Source: Clostridia bacterium
Lineage (GTDB): Bacteria > Bacillota > Clostridia > Oscillospirales > CAG-382
Length of the DNA: 64,000 nucleotides
Assembly (NCBI GenBank): GCA_017516825.1
Contig: JAFXBC010000068.1
Coordinates: 1 to 64,000 of the forward strand
Reading direction: 5' to 3'
The notes beneath the pieces are model-generated. The model saw only the letters and a list, made by a program, of their open reading frames with translations, was not told where the DNA came from and searched no databases. This document shows, one piece after another, positions 52,322-62,400 of this stretch. Made by a program: the position numbers and the translations under genes. Positions within the stretch are counted from its first letter, which is position 1. Every line of letters starts with the position of its first letter.

Positions 52322-53462
52322 TGTTCTGTTCCTCCCCGTATAAGTGGCAAGCTACGTAATGGGTGGGGCTGACCTGAATCATCCCCGGATACTCCCCTGC
52401 ACACTTTTTGGTACAAGAGGAGCATCTCTCACGGAAGTAGCAATAGTTGGGCATATTGATGGGGTTGGGCACGTTCCCGGGGATGTTGAACAGCGTGTCG
52501 CTGTCGGAATCCAGGGTGGGCTTGGATTTCTGCAAGCCGATGGTATAGGGATGCATGGGATTATGGAAGATCTCCTGCACGGTGCCCTGCTCGATGACTC
52601 TGCCCGCGTACATGACCACCACGTAATCCGCCATCTCGGCTATGATGCCAAGGTCGTGGGTGATGAGCATGATGGAGCCGTCGATCTTCTCCTTCAGATC
52701 ACGGAGCAGATCCAGGATCTGCGCCTGGATTGTCACGTCCAAGGCGGTGGTGGGCTCGTCGGCAATGATGAGGCGGGGATCCGCCGCAAGAGCCATGGAG
52801 ATCATCACACGCTGACGCATACCGCCGGAAAGCTCGTGAGGGAAGGAATTGTATACACGCTCGGGGATGGCGATGCCCACAAGATTCAGCATCTCGATGG
52901 AACGGGCCTTCGCCGTCTCCTTGGTGGCCTTGGGATTGTTGATGAAGGTGACCTCATCCAGCTGCTGACCGATGGTGAACACGGGATTCAGAGAGGTCAT
53001 GGGCTCCTGGAAGATCATAGCGATCTGGTTGCCACGGATCTTGTGGATGTCCCGCATGGGCATTTTTGCCACGTCGTACACCTTCTCGGTGCCGTCGGCT
53101 TCCTTTGCGTTGAAGCGGATGGAGCCGGAGTAGATCTGGCCTGCAGGGCCCTGGATCAGACGCATGACGGACATACTGGTCACAGACTTGCCGCAACCGG
53201 ACTCCCCTACCACGCCTACGGTGGCGTGCTTGGGGATGTTGAAGGAAACGCCGTTAACGGCCTTGACCACGCCCTGCTCGGTGAAGAAATAGGTGTGGAG
53301 GTCGTCGATCTCCAGAATATTGGAGTCGTCCTTCATTTCGGTGAGATATTCCGATTCGGGAGCCTTGCGATTCTTGTAGGCCTCCAGCTTTTTGATGATC
53401 TTCTTGTTTTCTTTGGCAATGGCGCGGACTTCCTTGCCCGAAAGGTGATTTGTTTTGCTCAT
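52314..53462 (-). CDS. oppD: Oligopeptide ABC transporter ATPase OppD
   Basis: 382 residues. A charged N-terminal extension of ~45 residues ([18 protein letters not shown]) precedes the ATPase: Walker [31 protein letters not shown], signature [15 protein letters not shown], Walker [15 protein letters not shown] and switch THDLGIIAE. The C-terminal domain has [14 protein letters not shown]. The extension is longer than in most OppD proteins. Operon gene four of the importer. Confidence 0.96.
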   Translation of the reverse strand: MSKTNHLSGKEVRAIAKENKKIIKKLEAYKNRKAPESEYLTEMKDDSNILEIDDLHTYFFTEQGVVKAVNGVSFNIPKHATVGVVGESGCGKSVTSMSVMRLIQGPAGQIYSGSIRFNAKEADGTEKVYDVAKMPMRDIHKIRGNQIAMIFQEPMTSLNPVFTIGQQLDEVTFINNPKATKETAKARSIEMLNLVGIAIPERVYNSFPHELSGGMRQRVMISMALAADPRLIIADEPTTALDVTIQAQILDLLRDLKEKIDGSIMLITHDLGIIAEMADYVVVMYAGRVIEQGTVQEIFHNPMHPYTIGLQKSKPTLDSDSDTLFNIPGNVPNPINMPNYCYFRERCSSCTKKCAGEYPGMIQVSPTHYVACHLYGEEQNNG

Positions 53463-53465
53463 AGC

Positions 53466-54509
53466 TTATCTCCTCGCTTTCGGGTCAAGGGCATCTCTCA
53501 AGCCGTCTCCCACGAAGTTGAAGCCCAGCACGGCAATGACGATGCAAATACCTGCGGGAACCCAGACGTTGAGATGGTTTTGGAGAATGTCCTGGTTGGT
53601 GGAAATGATGTTGATCATGGTACCCCAAGCGGCATAAGGCGCTTTGACACCCAAATTCAGATAGGACAAAGTTGCCTCGTAGAGGATCATGCTGCCCAGG
53701 CTCAAGCTCATTTGCACGATGAGCTGGGGCATGACGTTGGGAACCAGGTGCTTGAAGATCTTACGGGGAGCGGAGTAACCCATAGCTTCCGCCGCCACCA
53801 TGTATTCCTGTTCGCGGAGAGAAAGGATCTGTCCGCGGACCAGACGTGCGGTTCCGGGCCAGGAGATAAAGGTGAGGTAGATCATCAGCAGGTAGATGCG
53901 GTATTTGGCATCAATGCCGGAGGCGTCCAGAATTGTACTGATGATCAGCAGGATCGGAATGCCGGGAAGGCAGATCAGCACGTCGCATACACGCATGATG
54001 ACGTTATCCACCACCCCGCCGAAGAAGCCTGCAATGCCGCCCATGAACACGCCGAGAATGGTGATCAGGAACACGGCGATGAAGCTGACGATCAGGGAGA
54101 TCCTGCCGCCGTACATCAGACGAACGAAGATGTCGTAGCCCTCGTTGTCGGTACCCAGGATATGCTCTGCGGAGGGAGGCGCCAGGAAGTTGTCCTTCAG
54201 GCTCTTCTCGGTGGTCTGGTGAAGGGTGTATTCCACGCCGTTGACGGTATAAGTAGTCTCTGCGGTGGCGTACTCCGTTTTGCCGCTTTCGTCCAGCTCA
54301 ATCTCACCCCACTGGGTATAGATCAGCGGGCCTACGAAGCTGAACAGGAACAATCCCACGATCATGATCAGGCCGATGATGCTCAGCCTGGAGCGGAAGA
54401 AACGGCGAACCACCATGCGGGTGGGAGACATCAATCGGACGTTTTGATCCAGAGGGGTGTCGGTATCTTCGGTTCCTTCGGGAATGTTGTTTTTCAGTTG
54501 TTCTTCCAC
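53466..54509 (-). CDS. oppC: Oligopeptide ABC transporter permease OppC
   Basis: 347 residues. The N-terminal leader (about 1-45) precedes the first membrane segment (IIGLIMIVGLFLFSFVGP). A ~90-residue outer loop follows, then the DppBC-type permease core with five further segments and the coupling-helix EAA motif AAEAMGYSAPRKIFKHLVPNV (quoted core: EAMGYSAPRKIFKHLVP). It forms the channel with OppB and is 12 bases after it. Confidence 0.96.
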   Translation of the reverse strand: MEEQLKNNIPEGTEDTDTPLDQNVRLMSPTRMVVRRFFRSRLSIIGLIMIVGLFLFSFVGPLIYTQWGEIELDESGKTEYATAETTYTVNGVEYTLHQTTEKSLKDNFLAPPSAEHILGTDNEGYDIFVRLMYGGRISLIVSFIAVFLITILGVFMGGIAGFFGGVVDNVIMRVCDVLICLPGIPILLIISTILDASGIDAKYRIYLLMIYLTFISWPGTARLVRGQILSLREQEYMVAAEAMGYSAPRKIFKHLVPNVMPQLIVQMSLSLGSMILYEATLSYLNLGVKAPYAAWGTMINIISTNQDILQNHLNVWVPAGICIVIAVLGFNFVGDGLRDALDPKARR

Positions 54510-54521
54510 AAAGATACCTCC

Positions 54522-55514
54522 TTACTCCAATTTAACTCTGGGGTCTACGATGCCGTACATCAAGTCGGCCAGCAATACGCCGATGACGGAAAGCAGTGCG
54601 AGGAACATATTATAACCCATGATAAAGGGGATATCGCCGCGGTTCATGGCGTCCAGGGCGATGTTACCGATACCGGGAAGGTTGAACACCTGCTCCGTGA
54701 TGATGGCACCGGAGAACAGGGAGGGCAGAAGCCCTGCCAGAGAGGTGACCATGGGGATAAGGGTGTTGCGGAAGGCGTGCTTGTTGATGACAACACTTTC
54801 CTTGAGACCTTTTGCACGGGCGGTACGGATGTAGTCGGAGTTCATGACCTCCAGCATATTGGTTCTGGTCATACGCATTCTGGCACCGATGGACAGGATC
54901 ACGATGGTGAGAATGGGGATGAACATATGCCGTGCGTAGTCCAACAGGAGGGAAAGACCCGCCTGGGACACGGTGGCATCCAGCAGGCCCGAAGCCGGGA
55001 ACCATCCCAGCTTCAGGGCGAGGAAATCCTTGAGCACCTGCCCAAAGAAGAAGGAGGGCAGGGAGATGCCGATCATAACCAGGACGGTGACCACGTAGTC
55101 GCGGATGCTGTACTGGTGGGTGGCGGCGGTGATACCAAGGGGGATCGCGATGAGGAATTCGAAAATGGTAGCAATCAAGGCGATGATAAAGGACACGCCC
55201 ATATGCTCGAAAATAACGTCTGCGACGGGAATGCCGTGGACGAAGCTGGTACCCAGGTCAAAGGTAGCCAGGGCGCCCAGCCAGCTGAAGTAACCCTTCA
55301 GGATCCCCATAAAGCTGTTGTCTCCCAGGCCGTACATTTCGTACATGGCGTTCACCGTTTCCTCGCTGACCGTTGCGCCGCCTTGGTTGATGGCGTCGAT
55401 CTTGCTCTGGATAAAATCCACGGGCATGAGTCGGATCAGGAAGTAGATGATCATGGAGACACCCAGCAGAATGAGGACTGCCATGGCAAGTCTTTTAATG
55501 ATGTATTTCAGCAT
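54522..55514 (-). CDS. oppB: Oligopeptide ABC transporter permease OppB
   Basis: 330 residues with six membrane segments: the first at about 9-30 (LAMAVLILLGVSMIIYFLI), and the permease core from ~95 with the EAA loop TARAKGLKESVVINKHAFRN. The loop before the core includes LGTSFVHGIPVADVIFEHMG, typical of OppB/DppB. It lies 14 bases after oppA with no terminator between them. Confidence 0.96.
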   Translation of the reverse strand: MLKYIIKRLAMAVLILLGVSMIIYFLIRLMPVDFIQSKIDAINQGGATVSEETVNAMYEMYGLGDNSFMGILKGYFSWLGALATFDLGTSFVHGIPVADVIFEHMGVSFIIALIATIFEFLIAIPLGITAATHQYSIRDYVVTVLVMIGISLPSFFFGQVLKDFLALKLGWFPASGLLDATVSQAGLSLLLDYARHMFIPILTIVILSIGARMRMTRTNMLEVMNSDYIRTARAKGLKESVVINKHAFRNTLIPMVTSLAGLLPSLFSGAIITEQVFNLPGIGNIALDAMNRGDIPFIMGYNMFLALLSVIGVLLADLMYGIVDPRVKLE

Positions 55515-55528
55515 GGGTCACACCCGCT

Positions 55529-58111
55529 TTACTGAGCAAATTCGATTTCCCAAATACGATCCAAGGGAGAGGAATAGGGGTTCATTTCAGCCTCGGTAGG
55601 AAGGCTGGAGGAAGCGATCACGTTGGAGTTATAGGCGTAGAGAACGCTTCTCTGGTATACGGGAAGCTCGATAGCCAGGTCAAGAACGTGCTCCATTGCG
55701 CTCTGGTAGAGCTGGGTACGCTTACCCTGGTCGTTGGTCTCACGTGCAGCGTCGATCAGATCGCTGAGCTCGTTGAGGATCTTGGTCTCCTCTGCGCTAC
55801 CGCTGGTCTTCAGGTGGTTATAACCCCAGGCCAGGGTGCTGGTTGCGGTGGAATCCTTGTGGTAGACCTGGTACATATCGGGGTCAAGTGCGGAGGACCA
55901 TGCTGCTGCCCAGACCTCAAGAGAACCGGTATTGATCTTGGTAAGGGCCTGGGTGTCGCAAACTACCTCTACGTCCCAGCCCAGATCGTTCAGCAGAGCG
56001 GCGGCATCGCGGAACACCTTATAGGTGGGGTGATCCTGCAAGCTGGAGCCTGCGATGGTGAACTTCACGGAGAGCTGAGAGTCGCCTGCGCTGACGCCTG
56101 CGGCCTGCATATACTTCTCGATGTTGGCAACTGCGATATCCTGGTTCCAGGTACCCAGAGGAGGATAGTCAAAGTTGTTGTCGTTGGCGGCCGCACCCTT
56201 GGGGTAAGCCCAGCTTACCTTGGACATGGGCCAGAAGATCTGCGTCGCGGTACCTGCACGGTAGTAGTCCAAAGCAAGGGAGGTGTTCATGGCGCACATG
56301 ATGGCCTTACGCAGGTTGATGTCGTTGATCTTCGCCGCGTTGACACCCACGTAACCGTAGCCAAGCTGATCGGTGGTGAGGGTCACCATACCCTTGGAAG
56401 CCAGAGCCTCCAGCTTCTCGTAGTTGTTGGTGGTAAGAGAGGGAGAGATGTAGTGAACGTTGCCCTCCTCCAATGCGGCGATGGCGTTGGCGGAAGAAAC
56501 GATCTGGTAACGGATCTTGGGGATCTTGGCATTTTCGATGCCTGCACCAACGGTGTTGAAGTTCTCGTTGGCCTTGAAGTATACAACGTTGTTGGAATAG
56601 AACTGGCTTTCGCCGGGGTTATCGTCGTTGTTGGCGTTGGTCACCTTGTAAGCACCTGCACCCATAGGGAGCTTGATGTTACGGGTGGACTGGATCACGT
56701 CGGTCATGAAGTCGAAGCTTGCGAACTCAACGCCAAACTTGTTGTTGGCAATATCCATTGCAACGGAGCTTCCCTCGCCGTAATAGTGCTGGGGAGCTAC
56801 GGTGAGTGCGAAGTTCCAGATGGCCTTGGGGTCAACGCCGTCGATGGTGATCTGGAGAACGTCGTACTCGGAAGCGTTGGTAACGGTACCGTCGGCATTG
56901 TGGCCGGAGGCGATGGTGTAATCGGTGCCGTTCACGGTGATGGTGGAGCCTGCCTTATCGGTATGACCCAGAGAGACGATGCCGGAGATGTGGTCAACTG
57001 CCAAGGAGCCGTCGTCGGAGACGTTCTCGTGGAGGATGACTTCCTTTGCTTTTGCGGTGAACTCGGTGTTCAGGGTATTTGCGGTTGCCCAATACTGCAG
57101 AATGATATTCAGCTCTCTTGCGATCTTGTCGTTATAGATATAGTCGATGGCCGCCTCCTTGGTGGTGATGGAGGAGGGGTATGCAGGGGTCATCTTCTCG
57201 ATGGTGGTACGGTCGATCTTACCGTCTGCGCCCTCGGCGTACTCCACTTCCACGTAGCCCTCGGAATACATGAAGCAGAAGATCTCGTTCTTGAATTCCT
57301 CGTAGTTGCTGAAGGGCTTGTCGATGTAGGACTCCTGGGCAGAGAGGTAGTCAGTCTCAAGCTCTTCCTTGAACAGCTTCAGAGCGTACTCGTAGTCAGC
57401 CAGCAGGTTCTTGTTGGAGACCTCTGCGGGGTTGGTGGAGATAGCGGTCTTATAGCCGTTGCTGACGGAGTGAGCGTTGATGGCGGCCTTCATTGCCTCG
57501 TAGCCAACCTCCTTGGTGGAGGAAGCCTTGACCTGGGAGTTGAACAGGTTGATCAGCTCGTTCAGTCTGGCAGCGGCTCTGGAAGCGGCCTGAGAGGTGA
57601 TCTGACTGTCGCTGTCATCGGAGGAGGAGCCGACAGTTTGGGTTCTGTACTCGGAAAGGCCCAGGATATCGGTAGAATACAGGGTGTTGGAGCCGGTATA
57701 AACGGGATCCAGATATACGTAGTAGTTAAACAGCACGTCCTCCATGGTCAGAGGGTGACCGTCGGAGAATTTGATGCCGTTCTTGAGAACGAAGGTATAG
57801 GTTACGGTGCCGTCGCTGTTTTCAACGATGTCATAATCCTTGGTAACCACCGCCTCGTTGTCGCCGTAGGCAACCTGCACTTCCCCGTTTACGTACTTGG
57901 AAGCAAGCATGCCGATCTGGGTCATAGCGACGATGGTGCCGTCATTGGCGGAGGTGGAGAAGAACGGGTTGAACAAGCCGTCCAGCTGTTCCGTCATGAT
58001 AACGAAAGCGTCTACGCCGGCGCCGCCGTTGTCGGAACAACCTGTGAATGCAGTCAGGATGCCCATGCAAAGAACAACGCACAGGACCAGTGAAAGGAGT
58101 CTCTTTTTCAT
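55529..58111 (-). CDS. oppA: Oligopeptide-binding lipoprotein OppA (SBP family 5), oversized
   Basis: 860 residues, well above the usual ~540. Lipobox LTAFTGC (Cys 25). Family 5 features: GTVTYTFVLKNGIKFSDGHPLT (in part), AINDINLRKAIMCAMN-like core (NDINLRKAIMCAMNTSLAL), and VEVVCDTQALTKIN with AAWSSALDPDMYQVYH near the end. The extra length comes from insertions between ~150 and 480, including a Ser-rich segment and helical stretches. It binds peptides outside the membrane and hands them to OppBC. First gene of the importer; no promoter is visible in the 39 bases before it. Confidence 0.93.
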   Translation of the reverse strand: MKKRLLSLVLCVVLCMGILTAFTGCSDNGGAGVDAFVIMTEQLDGLFNPFFSTSANDGTIVAMTQIGMLASKYVNGEVQVAYGDNEAVVTKDYDIVENSDGTVTYTFVLKNGIKFSDGHPLTMEDVLFNYYVYLDPVYTGSNTLYSTDILGLSEYRTQTVGSSSDDSDSQITSQAASRAAARLNELINLFNSQVKASSTKEVGYEAMKAAINAHSVSNGYKTAISTNPAEVSNKNLLADYEYALKLFKEELETDYLSAQESYIDKPFSNYEEFKNEIFCFMYSEGYVEVEYAEGADGKIDRTTIEKMTPAYPSSITTKEAAIDYIYNDKIARELNIILQYWATANTLNTEFTAKAKEVILHENVSDDGSLAVDHISGIVSLGHTDKAGSTITVNGTDYTIASGHNADGTVTNASEYDVLQITIDGVDPKAIWNFALTVAPQHYYGEGSSVAMDIANNKFGVEFASFDFMTDVIQSTRNIKLPMGAGAYKVTNANNDDNPGESQFYSNNVVYFKANENFNTVGAGIENAKIPKIRYQIVSSANAIAALEEGNVHYISPSLTTNNYEKLEALASKGMVTLTTDQLGYGYVGVNAAKINDINLRKAIMCAMNTSLALDYYRAGTATQIFWPMSKVSWAYPKGAAANDNNFDYPPLGTWNQDIAVANIEKYMQAAGVSAGDSQLSVKFTIAGSSLQDHPTYKVFRDAAALLNDLGWDVEVVCDTQALTKINTGSLEVWAAAWSSALDPDMYQVYHKDSTATSTLAWGYNHLKTSGSAEETKILNELSDLIDAARETNDQGKRTQLYQSAMEHVLDLAIELPVYQRSVLYAYNSNVIASSSLPTEAEMNPYSSPLDRIWEIEFAQ

Positions 58112-58150
58112 TTTGTCGTACCTTCCTATGTGAAATATTTTAATACGTGT

Positions 58151-59458
58151 TTACTCGGCGAAAGTCAAGGTGACCTTTTGGCCGTCCAGGGTGACGGTGA
58201 TCCGCTGGGGGTTGTCGCCAACCACGGCGCAGGTGATTTCGGCATCGGGAAGAACGTCGTCTCCCATACCGCACACCAGACCGATGGAATAGTCGTCAAC
58301 ACCGAAGTAGCAGGAGGAATCGATCTGCAGGACGGATTCTTGGATCTTGATCTCCTCCAGAACGGCGTCGTTGGAGATCGTGCCTGCCAAAAGGCCGTAG
58401 TTGGTGCCCGCCACGCGGGTGCCGGATTGGACGGTGAAGGTGACGTTTTGGAACATCAGATCCTTGATGGAAGCCTTTTCCGTCAGCTGACCGAACAGCC
58501 CTGCGTTCGCCTTGGAGTTGTTGGTCTGTGCGAAAGAAACGTTTTTGATGGTATGGCCGTTGCCTTTGATCTCACCGTTGAAATTGCCGTACATAAAGGT
58601 AGTGGGCCAGATCTCATCGGAGAAGTCCAGGTCGGCGCAGATCTCGTAGTGGCCGTTCAGATTGGCGTTATCTGCCAGCTGTTCGGCGGTATAAATGCGG
58701 TACCACTCCCCTTCCGTGTACTCCACATAAAGGGTCAGCACGGGATCCTTGGCGGTGCCGGTCTCGTAGTCAATCACGCCGGGGTGGACTACGTTTTCGG
58801 TATCCAGAACCTTGGTGAAGCTGTCGTCGTAATAGGCGGCGGTGAAGGTGTAGCCCTTACGGGAGGGGAATTTGTGCATTTCCAGAGTGCCGGTCTCCGT
58901 ATCCCACGCGGGGGCGGAAACGGTCTCGGTGGTAGGATCGAAATCCAAGGATTCCAGCACTTCCCCGGTGGCCTTGTCGCAGAAGCGGATCTCAAAGCGG
59001 GGGATCCAGGCGGCGTACAAGGTGAGCACGGGGGTCGCGGAGGAATGGGGCGCGTTGGGATCGACAGTCAACAGATCGGTGTCGAAATCCCATTTGTCGC
59101 CGTAGGTATATTCCCCTTGGGCAACCTCGTTTCGAACGGCGTACCAGCCGGCCAGGAAATAGCCGGGTCTGGAGACGGCAAAAGAGTCGTTGCCGCGGAG
59201 GGGGTTATCGGGAGAAAGCAGGGCGATCTCCGCCTTGCCTTCTCCGTTCTTGTGAAGATCTGCGGGGTTGAAGGAATCCACGATCACGGAGGAATTGGTG
59301 GTAAAGGTACCGCCGTTGGCGTCAAACTTAACGCTGACGGTGTATCCGTCCAGGTCGTTCTGCTCGTAAGGAGTAGGTTCCGCGCTACATCCTGTGATGA
59401 GGATCAACGCACCCACGCAAAGCAGAGGGAAGAGAACGCGTTTGATGAATTTTTTCAT
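58151..59458 (-). CDS. Lipoprotein with InlB-type repeat and GLUG-like segment
   Basis: 435 residues. Lipobox ILITGC (Cys 24). Residues ~43-150 hold a Listeria-Bacteroides (InlB B / Flg_new) type repeat: VSVKFDANGGTFTTN and YFLAGWYAVRNE, then a second, shorter one (ATPVLTLYAAWIPRFEIRF). Around ~290-380 a GLUG-like beta-solenoid turn appears (NFNGEIKGNGHTIKNVSF and AGLFGQLTEKASIKDL). These are surface-adhesion type domains. It lies between the giant LRR protein and oppA. Confidence 0.83.
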   Translation of the reverse strand: MKKFIKRVLFPLLCVGALILITGCSAEPTPYEQNDLDGYTVSVKFDANGGTFTTNSSVIVDSFNPADLHKNGEGKAEIALLSPDNPLRGNDSFAVSRPGYFLAGWYAVRNEVAQGEYTYGDKWDFDTDLLTVDPNAPHSSATPVLTLYAAWIPRFEIRFCDKATGEVLESLDFDPTTETVSAPAWDTETGTLEMHKFPSRKGYTFTAAYYDDSFTKVLDTENVVHPGVIDYETGTAKDPVLTLYVEYTEGEWYRIYTAEQLADNANLNGHYEICADLDFSDEIWPTTFMYGNFNGEIKGNGHTIKNVSFAQTNNSKANAGLFGQLTEKASIKDLMFQNVTFTVQSGTRVAGTNYGLLAGTISNDAVLEEIKIQESVLQIDSSCYFGVDDYSIGLVCGMGDDVLPDAEITCAVVGDNPQRITVTLDGQKVTLTFAE

Positions 59459-59486
59459 ATAGATCTTAACTTCTCCTTCCCGTTGA

Positions 59487-62400
59487 TTACTGTGCGGGAG
59501 CGGGTTTGATGGGGTCTTCCTTCTTCAGAACGCCCTGCAAGCAATAGATCGTCAGCACGAAGACGGCGACCAGAGAGAAGAGGAGTGCCACTTCCCCGGG
59601 GTTACCCTTGGGTACGTTCACGCCGTTCTCGCCGGGATCCTCCACGGGAGGTGTGAGGGCGGCGATACGCTGTTCGGCAGAGACCAGAACGTTGTAATTG
59701 GTTACCAACGCCTGCTGTTCCAGGGTTGCGATCTTGTCGTAGGCGGCACGGGCGGCTTCCACGATGGCCTTATCCTCGTAGGTTACCTTTTCGGGGATGG
59801 CATTGATGGCGTTGATGGCCGCGATGGTGACGTCGTCCGGAGCGGCGGGGCCCTGGATTCGATAGCCGAAATACTGGTCGCAGATGAAGGAATCGTAGCC
59901 GACGCCGTTGACGGGGCTGACCATGATCACCTTATTGTCCACATAGCCCACGTAATCCACGAAGTTCGCGCCGTAGAAGACGTTGGAATACTGGCCGCCG
60001 GTGGCGTTCCACATGAAGTAAGGGATCAGACCCATACCAACGATGGTCACCTCGGTGCCGTCGTAGTCGGTATAGTCACCGTATTCTCCTGCACCGGGAA
60101 CGTGCTCCAGGGATTCGTAATAAGTGGGATCGAATTCCTCCTCCATGATGGGAGCGGTATAGCTGCCGAAGACCACCAGAGCCAGCTCATCGCAGGCGTA
60201 GAAGGCTTTATGGCCGATGGCAGTGGTCATGTAAGGCATCTTGATGCGCTGTACGTTACTGCCTGCGAAGGCGTAGGCGGCGATACGCACGGTATCATCT
60301 GCAACGATCACGTCCTCGGGGGTATAGCCGGCGTAGGTCACCAGCTCCATACCAAGGAGATTCTTGTAGTAGAGAGAGCCGTCGATGACGGAAACGGTAT
60401 CGCTGATATCATAGGTGTAGGTGGGTACTTCGTATTCCTTACCGCCGAAGGTTTCGGTGGTGGTGGATACGAAGGGCGTGAGGGTACACATAGCGAAAGG
60501 GTTATCGCCCAGGGTGGTGAGGGCGTTGCCCAGAGTCACCTTGAAGGGAGTCACCTCCTCCTTGATGAAGGCGTAGGAGCCCAGGGATACCACGCCGGAG
60601 AGGTCTGCCTCGGTGAGAGCGATATAAGCAAAGGCATACTCACCGATCTCTGTCACGGCGGAAAGATTCTTCACCTCGTCCAGCGGGTCGCAGTAGGCGA
60701 AGGCACCCTCGCCAACGGTGGAGCCGTTGGGATTCAGGGTGAGAGATTCCATGAGACGGTTGGAAACGAAGGCGTACTTATCGACCTTGGAAACGGAGGA
60801 CAGATCCACGGATTCCAGGCCGCATTCCATAAAGGCGTACTCGCCGATGGTCTCAACGGACTTCAGGTTAATCTTCTTAAGAGCGTCACAGCCTGCGAAA
60901 GCGTAGGCGGGGATCTCCTTGATACCGTTGCCCAACTTGATCTCCACCATGTCGCGGCAATATGCAAAGGCGTATTCGCCGATGCTTTCAGCAGAGGAGA
61001 GATCCAGGGAGGTGACTTTAGGTCCGTAGTAGGAATAGATGTAGTATCCGTCCTTGCCCACGGCAGCAACGGTCATATTGGTATCCATGCAGGCGTAGTA
61101 AACGTCGCCGGACAGAGCATAGTCGCCGATGGACTTCGCCTTAGAAAGGTCAATGGACTTAAGAGAACACATATTGTAGAAGGCCATGTTACCGATCACC
61201 GCGTTTTTACCCAGGGTGATCTTCTCCAGGCTTGCGGCGTAGGAGAAGGCGTTGTTGCCGATGACTACGTCGTCGCCGATGGTGAGAGAAGTCAGAGCGG
61301 AGGAGAACTTATAACGGAAGTACTTATCCTCACCCACGTAGAAGCCTTCCACCTCAAAGGCGTTGTCCTTATTCAGGCTGAAGGCGTAGTCTCCAAGAAT
61401 CACGTTATCGCCGATAACAACGGTAGCCAGATCCAGACATTCGCTGAAGATCCCTTCCCCTACCGTCATTCCGTTGGGAATGGTAACGGACTGCAGAGAG
61501 GTATGAGAGAAGGCGTAGTCGCCCATGAAGGCGTCGCTTACAAAGTCGGGAAGGTTGGTAAGGTGGGTCTCGAAGAAGGCGTACGCACCGATGGAGGTGA
61601 GCTTACCCAGCTTTACCAAAACCAGGTTGGTAGAGGAAGCGAAACCGTAATCCTCGATAACGGTGACCTTTTCCATCACGGCGGAGGTGATCTTCTTGTT
61701 ATGAGACAAGGCACCCTTGCCGACGGTGGTCACGGAAGCGTTGACGTATTCCCCGGAAACGTTGGGGGACAGGGCTACGAGGGTCTTTCCGTCGGTGGAC
61801 AAAATGTGGTCGGCGGTCTGTGCGCGGTAAGCGCGGTTGCCGTTTTCCACCACGAAGGAGCTGATCTTGGTCTCCCGGAAGGCGAAGGCACCGATGTCGT
61901 TCACCTCGGGACCGATGGTAACGGTCTCCATGGCTTTACACTGGTAGAACATACCCTCGGGCAGGACGGCGGAGTTGATGCGGAATTCCTTCAAGGTCTC
62001 GCAACCGGTGAAGGCGTAGGCGCCGTATTTCACCTTATCTGCCTTGATATCGGCGTTTGCAAGCTTCTTACAGCCGGCGAAGGCGTACTGGCCTACGGAC
62101 TGGAGAGTATCCGCCAGGACGATGCCGGACAGGTTCCGGTTACCCGCAAAGGCGTAGTCGGAGATCACGCAGATGGCGTCCAGCGCAAGAGTTCCGCGAA
62201 GGTCGCAGTTCTCGAAGGCGTTCTGGTTGATGATCTTCAGGTTGTTTTCACCGCTGAAGGTGATCTTCTTGAGAGAGGTGCAGTTGTAGAACGCGCCGTA
62301 GTCGATGGCCTCCAGGGAGGAGGGGAACACGATCTCCTCCAGGGCGGTCAGATTTGCGAAGGCGTAGGAATTGATCTTTTCCACACCCTCGGGGATGACC

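Noticed and set aside
52344..55535. Open frame of about 1060 codons opposite oppB-oppC-oppD
   Set aside because: It spans three real opp genes on the other strand, and its His/Gly/Asp-rich translation has no domain.
58112..58150. Promoter for oppA
   Set aside because: The 39-base gap has no acceptable -35/-10 pair; transcription most likely arrives from upstream genes.
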